15,083 nucleotides of DNA from Nitrolancea sp040255925 (GCA_040255925.1 JBDZVX010000059.1:1-15083), one strand, 5' to 3'. Shown: positions 6,694 through 14,150, counted from the first letter of the stretch. The notes: a model not told the origin generated them from the letters alone. A program made the numbers and translations.

Positions 6694-7422
6694 ATGCGGC
6701 GTGAGCAGACGGTCGCGGACCGGATCACGAGCAGCGCCTTATGGCGTTCATTCGTTCGTCATGGGTACCCGGATACTCAGCGCAACCAGGCGCTGATCAT
6801 CGCGAGCAACGTCTTCCTTCATCTGCACCCGGTGAAGATCAAACGGTACGCCACCAAGGTCAACTACACGTTCTGCCTCGGTGGCCTCTCGTTTTTCATG
6901 TTCCTGGTCCTGGTTATGACCGGTGTCCTGCTGATGTTCTATTACATCCCATCGGTGGACACGGCCTACCCGAACATGAAGGATATCCAGGCATCGGTCA
7001 CCTTCGGTATGCTGATGCGAAACATGCACCGGTATGCCGCCCACGGGATGGTCATCGCGGTATTTCTCCACATGACCCGTGTCTTCTACACCGGGTCGTA
7101 CAAACCGCCGCGTGAGTTCAACTGGGTTGTCGGCGTAGTCCTTCTTGTCTTGACGTTTCTCCTCTCATTCACTGGCTATCTCCTTCCCTGGGATCAACTG
7201 GCCCTCTGGGCGATCACCGTCGGAACCAACATGGCGAAGGCCGCTCCGGTTCTTGGCCCCTACGCGCAGTTCCTCCTGGTTGGTGGCGCAGAGGTCGGTC
7301 AGAACTCTTTGATTCGCTTCTACACACTGCACGTCATCTTCTTGCCACTCGCGGCCGCGACACTTATGGCTGTTCACTTCTGGCGAATCCGCAAGGACGG
7401 TGGCATCTCGGGTCCGCTGTAG
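6694..7422 (+). CDS. Cytochrome b6-like subunit (N-terminal half of cytochrome b) of a quinol:cytochrome c oxidoreductase
   Basis: The 242-residue protein has four main hydrophobic helices and the diheme ligands of cytochrome b. His112 and His126 lie in helix B (H-x13-H). His213 and His228 lie in helix D (H-x14-H), a spacing typical of b6 rather than mitochondrial-type cytochrome b. Cys61 in TFCLGG aligns with the Cys that covalently holds heme c(i) in b6f and in Firmicutes complexes. Other family marks are the TGSYKPPREFNWVVG loop (133-147), LPWDQ (164-168), and the C-terminus WRIRKDGGISGPL. It is membrane-embedded, carries hemes bL and bH, and forms part of both quinone sites. About 50 residues precede helix A, longer than plant b6. 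It is the first gene of a five-gene operon. The ATG at 6694 follows GGAGGAAGCGGAG. Confidence 0.95.
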   Translation: MRREQTVADRITSSALWRSFVRHGYPDTQRNQALIIASNVFLHLHPVKIKRYATKVNYTFCLGGLSFFMFLVLVMTGVLLMFYYIPSVDTAYPNMKDIQASVTFGMLMRNMHRYAAHGMVIAVFLHMTRVFYTGSYKPPREFNWVVGVVLLVLTFLLSFTGYLLPWDQLALWAITVGTNMAKAAPVLGPYAQFLLVGGAEVGQNSLIRFYTLHVIFLPLAAATLMAVHFWRIRKDGGISGPL

Positions 7423-7475
7423 ATCAGCGTCGAGCCTGGTTCGGGATGTTGACGAAATAGAGAGGATTTCAGGCA

Positions 7476-8231
7476 GTGGCAGAGATAGCGGGACGCCCAG
7501 GGCAACCGGCGCTGAACGACGAGAAGCGCCAGCGCCTCCTGGAGCTCGTACGAGGACGGACCGCCGCGCGTCCGACCGACCTTGCGGAAGACGAGGTCAT
7601 GGTTTGGCCGTCGCTGGTCGTAGTCGAGGCATTATCGGCAGTTGTCTTCCTGATCTTACTCATTGTGGTGTCGGTTCTGGTCAACGCGCCGCTCGAAGAG
7701 GTCCAGAACCCAACGGTTACACCAAACCCATCGAAGGCGCCCTGGTACTTCCTGAATCTGCAGGAACTCCTGCTGCATATGCACCCGGCCCTCGCCGGCG
7801 TGATCGTCCCGACCGCCGCGCTGGTTCTGATCGCGGCGATTCCCTTCATCGATCGCAGCCCGCTCGGCGTCGGAATTCTCTTCACGTCGGCCAAGGGGAA
7901 GATGATCGTCCTCTTCTCAACCGTGTTTACGATCGTATCCGAGGTCGGCCTCATTCTCTTTGACGACGTCATCGGCGTGACCAAGTCGCTTCAGCCGATC
8001 GCGCCACCCTTTGTCTATCTCCAGGCTATCCCAATAGCCGTCATGGTTGGGTTCTCGGCTATCCTCGCGCTGATGGTCAAGGTCATCTTCAAGCCGACAC
8101 GGCGAGAACTCATTATCGCGCTCTTCACTGGTTTCGTGGTGACGTATTTTGTCTTGACGATAGCGGGAACCTCCTTCCGCGGTCCGGGCATGGAGTTGTT
8201 CTTCCCGTGGAATATGCCTGCTCCTCACTAG
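7476..8231 (+). CDS. Cytochrome b C-terminal domain / subunit IV-like protein
   Basis: The 251-residue membrane protein corresponds to the separate C-terminal half of cytochrome b. A soluble N-terminal stretch (1-43) is followed by hydrophobic segments at about 45-70, 105-125, 141-162, 183-205 and 211-230. This is more than the three helices of plant subunit IV. The quinol-site motif, PEWY in b6f and most bc1 complexes, is here APWY (88-91), inside NPSKAPWYFLNLQELL. The C-terminus TSFRGPGMELFFPW is typical of cytochrome b C-terminal domains in bacterial menaquinol-type complexes. It carries no heme-ligand histidine pair, as expected. The start is GTG 7476 with AGAGAGGA upstream, 53 bases after the b6-like gene. 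Confidence 0.9.
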   Translation: MAEIAGRPGQPALNDEKRQRLLELVRGRTAARPTDLAEDEVMVWPSLVVVEALSAVVFLILLIVVSVLVNAPLEEVQNPTVTPNPSKAPWYFLNLQELLLHMHPALAGVIVPTAALVLIAAIPFIDRSPLGVGILFTSAKGKMIVLFSTVFTIVSEVGLILFDDVIGVTKSLQPIAPPFVYLQAIPIAVMVGFSAILALMVKVIFKPTRRELIIALFTGFVVTYFVLTIAGTSFRGPGMELFFPWNMPAPH

Positions 8232-8308
8232 ACGGGTCCGGTGTACTCGAACTTGGCATGGCTGGGCAAACCAGCGCGAAGCTGTAGCGGGAAAGATTTG
8301 GGGTCACG

Positions 8309-8881
8309 ATGAAAGCGCTCTTGAGAACTCTCTTTGGTTTGCTGCTGGTCCCGATAGTGGGGCGGCTGGCGGCACTCCTGCACCGGGCCAAGAATTCACA
8401 CCAGCCACGGGCGACCCGCCGCACCTTTCTGCGGAATGTCGTCCTCGGTTCGGTCGGCGTGGTGGCGTTGGAGATTGCCGGAGCATTTGGTTTCCTGATG
8501 TGGCCACTCAAGACCGGCAAGTTCGGTTCAATCGTCACCATCCCACAGGATCAGGTTCCCGCGCCCGATGCCGATCCCTACATCGACCGTGAGGGAAAGT
8601 TTTACTTGATCAACAACAAAGAGGGCCTTCTAGCGCTCTATTGGAAGTGCCCGCATTTGGGATGCACCGTTCCCTGGAACGCGTCATCATCTGAATTCCA
8701 TTGCCCGTGCCATGGCTCGATCTATGATCGGAATGGCGTTCGGACTGCCGGTCCAGCCCCTCGACCGATGGACCTAATGGAGGTCGAAGTGGATGGCAGT
8801 GGCAACGTGAAGGTGAATACGGGGAAGATCACCGAACGAGCCAGTTGGGAACCCAGCCAGGCCGTTCCGTATAAGGCATAG
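8309..8881 (+). CDS. Rieske [2Fe-2S] protein of the bc complex
   Basis: The 190-residue protein contains both Rieske boxes. CPHLGC (114-119) and CPCHGS (132-137) give cluster ligands Cys114, His116, Cys132 and His135, with the disulfide Cys119-Cys134. The twin-arginine motif TRRTFLR (36-42) precedes a hydrophobic helix (about 43-65), so the folded cluster domain is probably exported by Tat and stays anchored. An additional hydrophobic segment at about 3-25 lies ahead of the Tat motif, which is unusual. The protein takes an electron from quinol at the outer site and hands it to cytochrome c. The start ATG 8309 has GGGG about five bases upstream. A start beyond residue 25 was considered, but no equally good codon and ribosome site was seen. 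Confidence 0.95.
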   Translation: MKALLRTLFGLLLVPIVGRLAALLHRAKNSHQPRATRRTFLRNVVLGSVGVVALEIAGAFGFLMWPLKTGKFGSIVTIPQDQVPAPDADPYIDREGKFYLINNKEGLLALYWKCPHLGCTVPWNASSSEFHCPCHGSIYDRNGVRTAGPAPRPMDLMEVEVDGSGNVKVNTGKITERASWEPSQAVPYKA

Positions 8882-8917
8882 CTGAGGCCGACGAGAGGTA
8901 GAGGGGAACGACATCCG

Positions 8918-9421
8918 GTGGGAGCATCGCAACGATTGGCAGCGGTCGTCGCCTTAGGGCTCGTGGTGATCGCGACGTTTCTCGTGGTGTACCTGGTCAA
9001 CGAACCAAACCGCCGGGCTGAAGCCGCGGCCTATATGCAGGAGGTCTCGATCGAACGAGGCACGAGGCTCTACGTCCAGTATTGCATCACGTGTCACGGT
9101 CCGGAGGGCCAGGGAGCGAAGACGGGTCCCAATTATATCGGCGCTCCACTTGACCTGGCTGTGAATACGACGACCGACCCGATTAAGGGCGAGCGGCGCG
9201 CGGAGCAGCTCAAGACGACCATCATCGAAGGGCGCGGAGAGGAACCTCGGAGGATGCCGGCCTGGGGGGCGGAACACAATGGCCCGCTCAATTCCGAGCA
9301 GGTGGACGATCTGGTGCATATGATCCGCCACGGCGACTGGAAGAAGGTCCACGAAGAGGCCCTCAAGCACTATGACGGGAATATTCCAACACCGACGCCA
9401 CTCCCAACCGCGAGCGAGTAG
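8918..9421 (+). CDS. Membrane-anchored monoheme cytochrome c
   Basis: The 167-residue protein has an uncleaved-looking N-terminal transmembrane helix (about 8-27) and one c-type heme site, CITCH at 56-60. The likely sixth ligand is Met113 in RRMPAWG, the usual place in class I cytochromes. The tail after about 140 is charged and ends in a Thr/Pro-rich stretch. It is probably the electron acceptor of the Rieske protein, taking the place of cytochrome c1 or f, and faces outward. The start is GTG 8918 with GAGGGGAA nine bases upstream. The gap to the Rieske gene is 36 bases, so the two are co-transcribed. Confidence 0.92.
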   Translation: MGASQRLAAVVALGLVVIATFLVVYLVNEPNRRAEAAAYMQEVSIERGTRLYVQYCITCHGPEGQGAKTGPNYIGAPLDLAVNTTTDPIKGERRAEQLKTTIIEGRGEEPRRMPAWGAEHNGPLNSEQVDDLVHMIRHGDWKKVHEEALKHYDGNIPTPTPLPTASE

Positions 9422-9464
9422 TGGCGGTTTACGGGGCACGGGGTAACAGAGGGAGGTAACAAGC

Positions 9465-9605
9465 ATGCTGGTCAAGAATCTGGCCGACATCGGACTGCTC
9501 CGGGACTCCGTCGAGGTCGCCATGATGTTCAGCCTGATGATCGGTGGTATTTTGATCACCTATTTGATCCAGCGCTGGGCGGACCTCAGTTCCGGCGGGG
9601 ATTAG
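9465..9605 (+). CDS. 46-residue single-helix membrane protein, last gene of the bc operon
   Basis: ATG 9465 follows an excellent ribosome site, GGGAGGTAA at 9451-9459. The frame reads 46 codons to TAG at 9603-9605. The product has an amphipathic, charged N-terminus (MLVKNLADIGLLRDS), a single hydrophobic stretch at about 18-35 (VAMMFSLMIGGILITYLI), and a short polar tail with QRW. The gap to the cytochrome c gene is 43 bases, and the operon terminator begins 27 bases after its stop. The position and form suggest a small accessory subunit of the bc complex, comparable in kind to the single-helix subunits PetG/L/M/N of b6f. No homology to those is claimed. I do not recognise a named family. Confidence 0.72.
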   Translation: MLVKNLADIGLLRDSVEVAMMFSLMIGGILITYLIQRWADLSSGGD

Positions 9606-9632
9606 CCGCTCAGCTAACCGGTTATCGATAGG

Positions 9633-9665
9633 AAGCGCCACGAGCCATTACTCGTGGCGTTTACC
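9633..9665 (+). terminator. Terminator of the bc-complex operon
   Basis: CGCCACGAG (9636-9644) pairs with CTCGTGGCG (9651-9659) around the loop CCATTA. Flanking bases AAG and TTT extend the stem to about 12 pairs including one G-T. A short T-tract follows. It lies 27 bases after the stop of the small protein gene. Confidence 0.85.
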
Positions 9666-9786
9666 ATTCTCCATCACGGTCACCAAACCCTTCCGCCGGC
9701 CCCTATCGCCCTTCCAGGCCAGCCATTTCGCGCGGTTTCATGGTAGGCTGAACCGAAAGCGGCTATAGACAAGGATCGTTATTCAC

Positions 9787-10209
9787 ATGGGCATGGTTAT
9801 CTGGTGTAAGAGCTGCAAACGAAGCTTCGATTTGGAAGACGCTCCGGAGGGACGCTGTCCGATCTGCGCCGGGAAGACGCGAGAGATGGGGCGGATGCGA
9901 GCCGCCGTGCGCGGTATCCTCGCCCAGGAGATGACCGCCTCCGATATCCAAGCCAAGCACCGCCAGCTCATCAAGCTCATCTGGACCCAGAACCGGATGG
10001 GCGAGCGCTATTTCCAGGCAGTCCAGCCGTCGGTCAGCTACAGCCAGTTCGAGCGACAGGTCACCGAACTGATCTGCCGCGGTGCTGAGGAAGGGTGGAT
10101 TCAGATCGTCATCCCACCGGCACCGACCTCGGACGATAACTACCGGCTGGAGTTCGTCAGCGAGGAGCGGTTCGTCGAAGAACTGGACAAGCTCTACCCG
10201 GACGAGTGA
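9787..10209 (+). CDS. Conserved-looking protein with N-terminal zinc ribbon, function unknown
   Basis: The 140-residue protein begins with a zinc-ribbon knuckle pair, CKSC (7-10) and CPIC (24-27), 13 residues apart. The middle (about 30-100) is predicted mainly helical and basic, with a patch AKHRQLIKLIWTQNRMGERYF, and the C-terminus is acidic. Zinc ribbons of this kind often bind nucleic acid or a protein partner, but nothing here fixes the role. The start at 9787 has AAGGA ten bases upstream; Met3 is an alternative. A TATAGA hexamer at 9764-9769 could be a -10 box, but would place the transcript start very near the ribosome site. The UroD-like gene follows after 15 bases, so the two are probably one operon. 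Confidence 0.75.
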   Translation: MGMVIWCKSCKRSFDLEDAPEGRCPICAGKTREMGRMRAAVRGILAQEMTASDIQAKHRQLIKLIWTQNRMGERYFQAVQPSVSYSQFERQVTELICRGAEEGWIQIVIPPAPTSDDNYRLEFVSEERFVEELDKLYPDE

Positions 10210-10224
10210 TACGGGAGGACCCCG

Positions 10225-11229
10225 ATGCCGGAGATGACCCACCGGGAACGCATCGAAGCCGCGCTCAACGGAACGGCGCTGGATCACCCGCCGGTGAGCC
10301 TCTGGATGCATTTCCCGGATCGCGATCAGACCGCCGCCGACCTCGCCGCTGTGACGCTCGACTGGCAGGCGCGATTCGACTTCGATTTCGTCAAGCTGAT
10401 GCCGCCAGGCGACTACATGACGATCGACTGGGGAGCCGAAAGTATCTACCGGGGAAACCCAAATGGGACGCGGGATACGGTCCGGTTCCCGGTCAATAGC
10501 GTGGAAGACTGGCGACAGATCACACCTCTGCCGGTCAACCGGGGTATGATTGCCCAGGTCGTCGAAGCGGCCGGGCTGGTCCACGACCGGATCGGCGCTT
10601 CGGTTCCGCTGCTCCAGACAATCTTCAGCCCACTCACCACCGCCATGAAGCTCTCCAATGGCCAGGTGATCGACCACCTCCGGGAACGGCCGGATATTGT
10701 CCACGAGGCCCTGCAGGTGATCACCACCGTGACACGGGAGATCGTGGCGGCGTCGCTCCGCTCCGGGGCCAGAGGCATTTTCTTCGCCACACAGTGCGCC
10801 CGGCACGATCTCCTTTCGTCCGCCGAATTCCAGGAGTTCGGCGGACGATACGATCTCCCGGTGATCGAGGCCACCGAAGGAAGCCGCTTCACCCTGCTCC
10901 ACATCCACGGATTCGAGATCATGTTCGATGAGCTCAGCCAGTATCCGGTCCATGTGCTCAACTGGCACGACCGGCGGGCCACGCCATCGCTCACCGACGG
11001 CCGGGCGGCGAGCGGAAAATGTGTAGCCGGCGGGATCGACGATCAGGCGATCGTGACCAGCAGCGCGGCGGAAGCCGCCGGACAGGCCGAGGATGCGCTG
11101 ATCGCAACCAGAGGCCGGCACATGATGCTCACGCCCGGCTGCGTCATCCCGGTCGCCACACCGCCGGAGAGTGTCGCCGCCGTCGTTCAGACGGCACGGG
11201 TGTTCAGACCAGATGAAATCCGTGGATAG
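10225..11229 (+). CDS. Uroporphyrinogen decarboxylase superfamily protein (MtaA/CmuA-like, not HemE)
   Basis: The 334-residue protein begins with the family-typical MTHRERIEAALNG and follows the UroD TIM-barrel pattern. The catalytic N-terminal Arg motif of HemE (RxPxWxMRQAGR) is missing, so it is unlikely to make coproporphyrinogen. The C-terminal half resembles cobalamin/coenzyme M methyltransferases. LLHIHG carries His226 and His228, NWHDR lies at 246-250, and Cys306 sits in TPGCVIP. MtaA-type enzymes bind zinc through His-x-Cys plus a distal Cys, so here the middle ligand would be His instead of Cys. A methyl-transfer or other zinc-dependent role is possible; the substrate is unknown. The start ATG 10225 has GGGAGG seven bases upstream, 15 bases after the zinc-ribbon gene. 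Confidence 0.82.
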   Translation: MPEMTHRERIEAALNGTALDHPPVSLWMHFPDRDQTAADLAAVTLDWQARFDFDFVKLMPPGDYMTIDWGAESIYRGNPNGTRDTVRFPVNSVEDWRQITPLPVNRGMIAQVVEAAGLVHDRIGASVPLLQTIFSPLTTAMKLSNGQVIDHLRERPDIVHEALQVITTVTREIVAASLRSGARGIFFATQCARHDLLSSAEFQEFGGRYDLPVIEATEGSRFTLLHIHGFEIMFDELSQYPVHVLNWHDRRATPSLTDGRAASGKCVAGGIDDQAIVTSSAAEAAGQAEDALIATRGRHMMLTPGCVIPVATPPESVAAVVQTARVFRPDEIRG

Positions 11230-11249
11230 CCCCGCGAATCGAATCCGCT

Positions 11250-12344
11250 TTACAGCGGGATCTCATTGAAATCCTCGCCATCGTCCACGCGGCCATAGAG
11301 GTAGACAAACACGTCGCGCAGGATCGCCGCGATCGGGACGACGATCACCATCCCCCAGACGCCCCAGAGCGAACCACCGACCACCAACAGCACCATGATC
11401 AAGGCTGGATTCATGCGGACCGCGTCGCCCTGCACTTTCGGCACGAGGAAGGTATTTTCAAACTGCTGGATCGCCAGGAATGCCAGCGCCACGAGGGGTA
11501 AGCGGTCCGGGCTGGTCGCCACGGTCACGAGTGCCGCGACCAGAAAGGCGAGCCAGGGCCCAAGCACCGGGATCAACTCGAAGACCCCCGCGAACAGCCC
11601 CAGCACCAGCGATTGGTTGATCCCGATCAACCACATCGCGATCCCGGTCACGATTCCGATCACGAGTCCAAGAAACAACTGGCCCCGAATGTACGCGGAG
11701 AGGATGCTATCGACGATCCCGATAATATGGTGTACATCCTGGTGCCATTCTTTCGGCCAGAGCCGGTAAAACCAGATCATGCCCCGGCGCTCATCCTTGA
11801 GGACGTAGAAAATCCAGAGCGGAAGCAGCGCCAGCCCGGCCGCGATCCCCACCACCGTTCCCACCGCGCCGAGGGTCACCCTCGCCATCGACCGGAGCGT
11901 GGCCGTAATCTGTGAGCCAACCACACCGAGATTTGTTTCGATCTGGGTTCGGATCGTTTCCGGAACGATCCGCTGATACTCCGCAACCAGACCGGCCGCC
12001 TCGCGCTGTACATCCTCTTGATAGGCGGGAATCGACTCGACAAACGAGACCGTCTGCGCTGCCAGCGGCGGAATAAGGTATAGACCAGCCGCGAGTACCA
12101 GGCCCCCGGCGATCACATATGCGGCGAGGATCGCCAGTGGACGAGAGGCTGCAGCCAGTCGCCCCTCTTGCGGGAAAGACCCCTGGATCAGTCGGACGAG
12201 CGGCGCGAGGAGGTAGGCGATGACGCCGCCGATCACAAATGGGATGAGGGCGCCCCGCGTCGACCAGACGACCCAGCCAACGAAGATCAGTGCGATCGTG
12301 ACTAAGATCCAGCGCTTGCGCTGTCCAGTCGTCAGCTCAACCAC
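11250..12344 (-). CDS. AI-2E family transporter
   Basis: The 364-residue membrane protein has two N-terminal helices (about 12-28 and 33-52), a third at about 70-92, a soluble helical insert (about 95-155), and then several more helices. Family signatures are present: YVLKDERR (180-187), YIRGQ (218-222), PVLGPW (259-264), and QQFENTFLVPKVQG (293-306). Members export autoinducer-2 or other small molecules, or act as sodium/proton antiporters; the substrate here cannot be inferred. The start is GTG 12344 with GAGGGG just upstream. It is convergent with the UroD-like gene (20 bases between stops) and divergent from the M81 gene. No clear terminator separates it from its convergent neighbour. Confidence 0.92.
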   Translation of the reverse strand: MVELTTGQRKRWILVTIALIFVGWVVWSTRGALIPFVIGGVIAYLLAPLVRLIQGSFPQEGRLAAASRPLAILAAYVIAGGLVLAAGLYLIPPLAAQTVSFVESIPAYQEDVQREAAGLVAEYQRIVPETIRTQIETNLGVVGSQITATLRSMARVTLGAVGTVVGIAAGLALLPLWIFYVLKDERRGMIWFYRLWPKEWHQDVHHIIGIVDSILSAYIRGQLFLGLVIGIVTGIAMWLIGINQSLVLGLFAGVFELIPVLGPWLAFLVAALVTVATSPDRLPLVALAFLAIQQFENTFLVPKVQGDAVRMNPALIMVLLVVGGSLWGVWGMVIVVPIAAILRDVFVYLYGRVDDGEDFNEIPL

Positions 12345-12643
12345 CGCGCCCCTCGGCTACCCGTCGTCTTATCCATCGATCGTGAACCCTCATGCGTGCG
12401 ATGTCCACGGAAAGCGAGGATCTGCTCACTCACCGGTATCTATTATTGACCACCGCTATGATAATCGATACGGGCGTCCGGCGCGGGCGGCGCATCCTAT
12501 CATTGCCATGTACCCGCCGGTGGACGGCAGGTAAACTCCTGATAGCCCGGTCAAGCGCCTGTCCGCACGCCGGTACGTTTGCTAAGATCGCAAGTCAACG
12601 GGGGAAGAGGGGCTTGGCGCCAAGCTACTAGAAGGAGACGGCC
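12345..12643. promoter_or_regulatory. Divergent intergenic region between transporter and M81 peptidase genes
   Basis: About 300 bases hold promoters for both directions but no supported gene. AT-rich patches around 12438-12475 (including TTGACC and GATAAT-like words) are candidates, but no pair has correct spacing. A 14-bp palindrome lies at the right end. Confidence 0.4.
12612..12625. repeat. 14-bp perfect palindrome upstream of the M81 peptidase gene
   Basis: GCTTGGCGCCAAGC reads the same on both strands and ends six bases before the ribosome site GAAGGAGA (12631-12638). It could be an operator for a dimeric repressor. Only one copy was noticed. Confidence 0.45.
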
Positions 12644-14128
12644 GTGCATCTGGCCATCGGAGCCATCTCGCACGAAACGAATACGTTCTCGAAGATTCCA
12701 ACGACGATCGAAAGCTTTCAGCAGTATCGCTACGCCGAGAGTGAGAATCTCGTCGCCATCTTCCGGGATACGGAAACGGCAATCGGCGGCGTTATCGATG
12801 GCGCCGGCGAACGGGGAATCACTCTCGTCCCGGCACTGGCCGCCTACGCGCTCCCCTCGGGCATCGTCGCGGGCGACGCGTTGCGGACCCTCACCGACCG
12901 CCTCTGCGACCGGCTCACCCGGATTCGAAACCAGATCGACGGCCTCGTGCTCAATCTCCACGGGGCAATGGTCAGCGACATCGCTATCAGCGGTGAAACC
13001 TATATCCTTCAGCGGGTGCGGGAACTCCTCGGGCGGGACTTCCCAATTGGGGTCGTGTTCGACTCCCACGCCAATTTCACGCCGGAAATGGTCAATCTTC
13101 CCACGATCCTCACCGGCTACGACGGCGACCCCCACATCGATATGCACGAACGCGGCAGTGAAGCCGTTGAGATCCTCCGGGCGACAATCGAGGGCTCGGC
13201 GCATCCCGTGCGGGTACTCCGGAAACTGCCAATCCTCGTGCCGCTCCCTGGGCAGTATCGCGGCCGACCGATCATGCGCGATCTCCTGGCGATGGCTCAT
13301 GAAATGGAAGCGGAGCCCGGTGTCCTCAACGTGACGATAGCGGGAGGGTTCCCCTTCGCCGATGTCCCGCACGCCGGATTGGGTATCGTGGTCACGACCG
13401 ACGGCGATCAACTCCAGGCAGACGAGCTTGCCGGACGGCTGGCGGCGTTGGCCTGGAACCGGAGAAATGAATTCCCGGTCCAGGCGGCCAATATCGAAGA
13501 AGCCGTCCACCACGCGATGACGGCGTCACGCGGGCCGGTTGTCCTGGCCGATCTTGGTGATAGCCCAGGCGCGGGCGCGCCCGGTGACGGGACCGGCCTC
13601 CTCTGGGCTCTACTCGATCTCGGTGCCCGGAACGCGGCATTGGCGTTGATCACCGATCCGGAAGCGGTTGAGCAGATCGTGCGGGCGGGAGTTGGAGAGC
13701 AGGTGCGGATCGACCTCGGCGGGAAGATCGACCGGAGGCATGGCTATCCGGTCGAGGTTGAAGGGCGCGTTGAACGGATCGCCGACGGCCGGTTCCACCG
13801 GGGCGGCCCGGTTGGCGGTGGGTTGGAAGTCAATCTCGGCCGTACCGCGGTGATCAGCGCACGGGGCCGGCACGAAGGTACCACGGAGATTATCGTCTGC
13901 GAGCGCCGTGCCGAGCCGGATAATCTAGCGCTCTTCCGGAGCCTGGGAATCGAGCCGGTCCGCAAGCGAATGATCGTTGTGAAGTCGAACGTCCAGTTCC
14001 GGGCCGTGTTCGATGCCATCGCCAGCGAGGTGATCGAGGTCGCGACACCCGGCGTGACGACTCCGGATTTCGACTTCTTCGCCTTTCAGCACATCCACCG
14101 GCCGATCTTCCCGCTCGATGAGATCTAG
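12644..14128 (+). CDS. M81 family (MlrC-like) zinc metallopeptidase
   Basis: The 494-residue protein has the M81 hallmarks in order: SHETNTFS (9-16), LNLHGAM (103-109), FDSHANFTPEM (139-149), GDPHIDMHERG (161-171), and the C-terminal-domain motif DLGDSPGAGAPGDGT (303-317). In MlrC the Asp and His of the DxH motif plus a downstream His bind zinc; here they would be Asp140, His142 and His164. MlrC hydrolyses linear microcystin fragments, but most relatives occur in bacteria that never meet the toxin, and their substrates are unknown. The start is GTG 12644 with GAAGGAGA six bases upstream, and no signal peptide is seen, so it should be cytoplasmic. The gene converges on otsB with 22 bases between. 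Confidence 0.92.
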   Translation: MHLAIGAISHETNTFSKIPTTIESFQQYRYAESENLVAIFRDTETAIGGVIDGAGERGITLVPALAAYALPSGIVAGDALRTLTDRLCDRLTRIRNQIDGLVLNLHGAMVSDIAISGETYILQRVRELLGRDFPIGVVFDSHANFTPEMVNLPTILTGYDGDPHIDMHERGSEAVEILRATIEGSAHPVRVLRKLPILVPLPGQYRGRPIMRDLLAMAHEMEAEPGVLNVTIAGGFPFADVPHAGLGIVVTTDGDQLQADELAGRLAALAWNRRNEFPVQAANIEEAVHHAMTASRGPVVLADLGDSPGAGAPGDGTGLLWALLDLGARNAALALITDPEAVEQIVRAGVGEQVRIDLGGKIDRRHGYPVEVEGRVERIADGRFHRGGPVGGGLEVNLGRTAVISARGRHEGTTEIIVCERRAEPDNLALFRSLGIEPVRKRMIVVKSNVQFRAVFDAIASEVIEVATPGVTTPDFDFFAFQHIHRPIFPLDEI

Positions 14129-14150
14129 CGAATCTATCGGTCAGGAACGG

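Noticed and set aside
9763..11121. Long open frame on the minus strand (452 codons)
   Set aside because: It lies fully antisense to the zinc-ribbon and UroD-like genes. Its translation has no recognisable domain, and the plus-strand genes have ribosome sites and family motifs.
10225..11229. Uroporphyrinogen decarboxylase HemE itself
   Set aside because: The conserved N-terminal Arg/Gly-Arg motif and other HemE active-site residues are missing.
12551..13513. Minus-strand open frame of 320 codons
   Set aside because: Antisense to the M81 gene; the translation is low in family features and reflects GC-rich codon bias.
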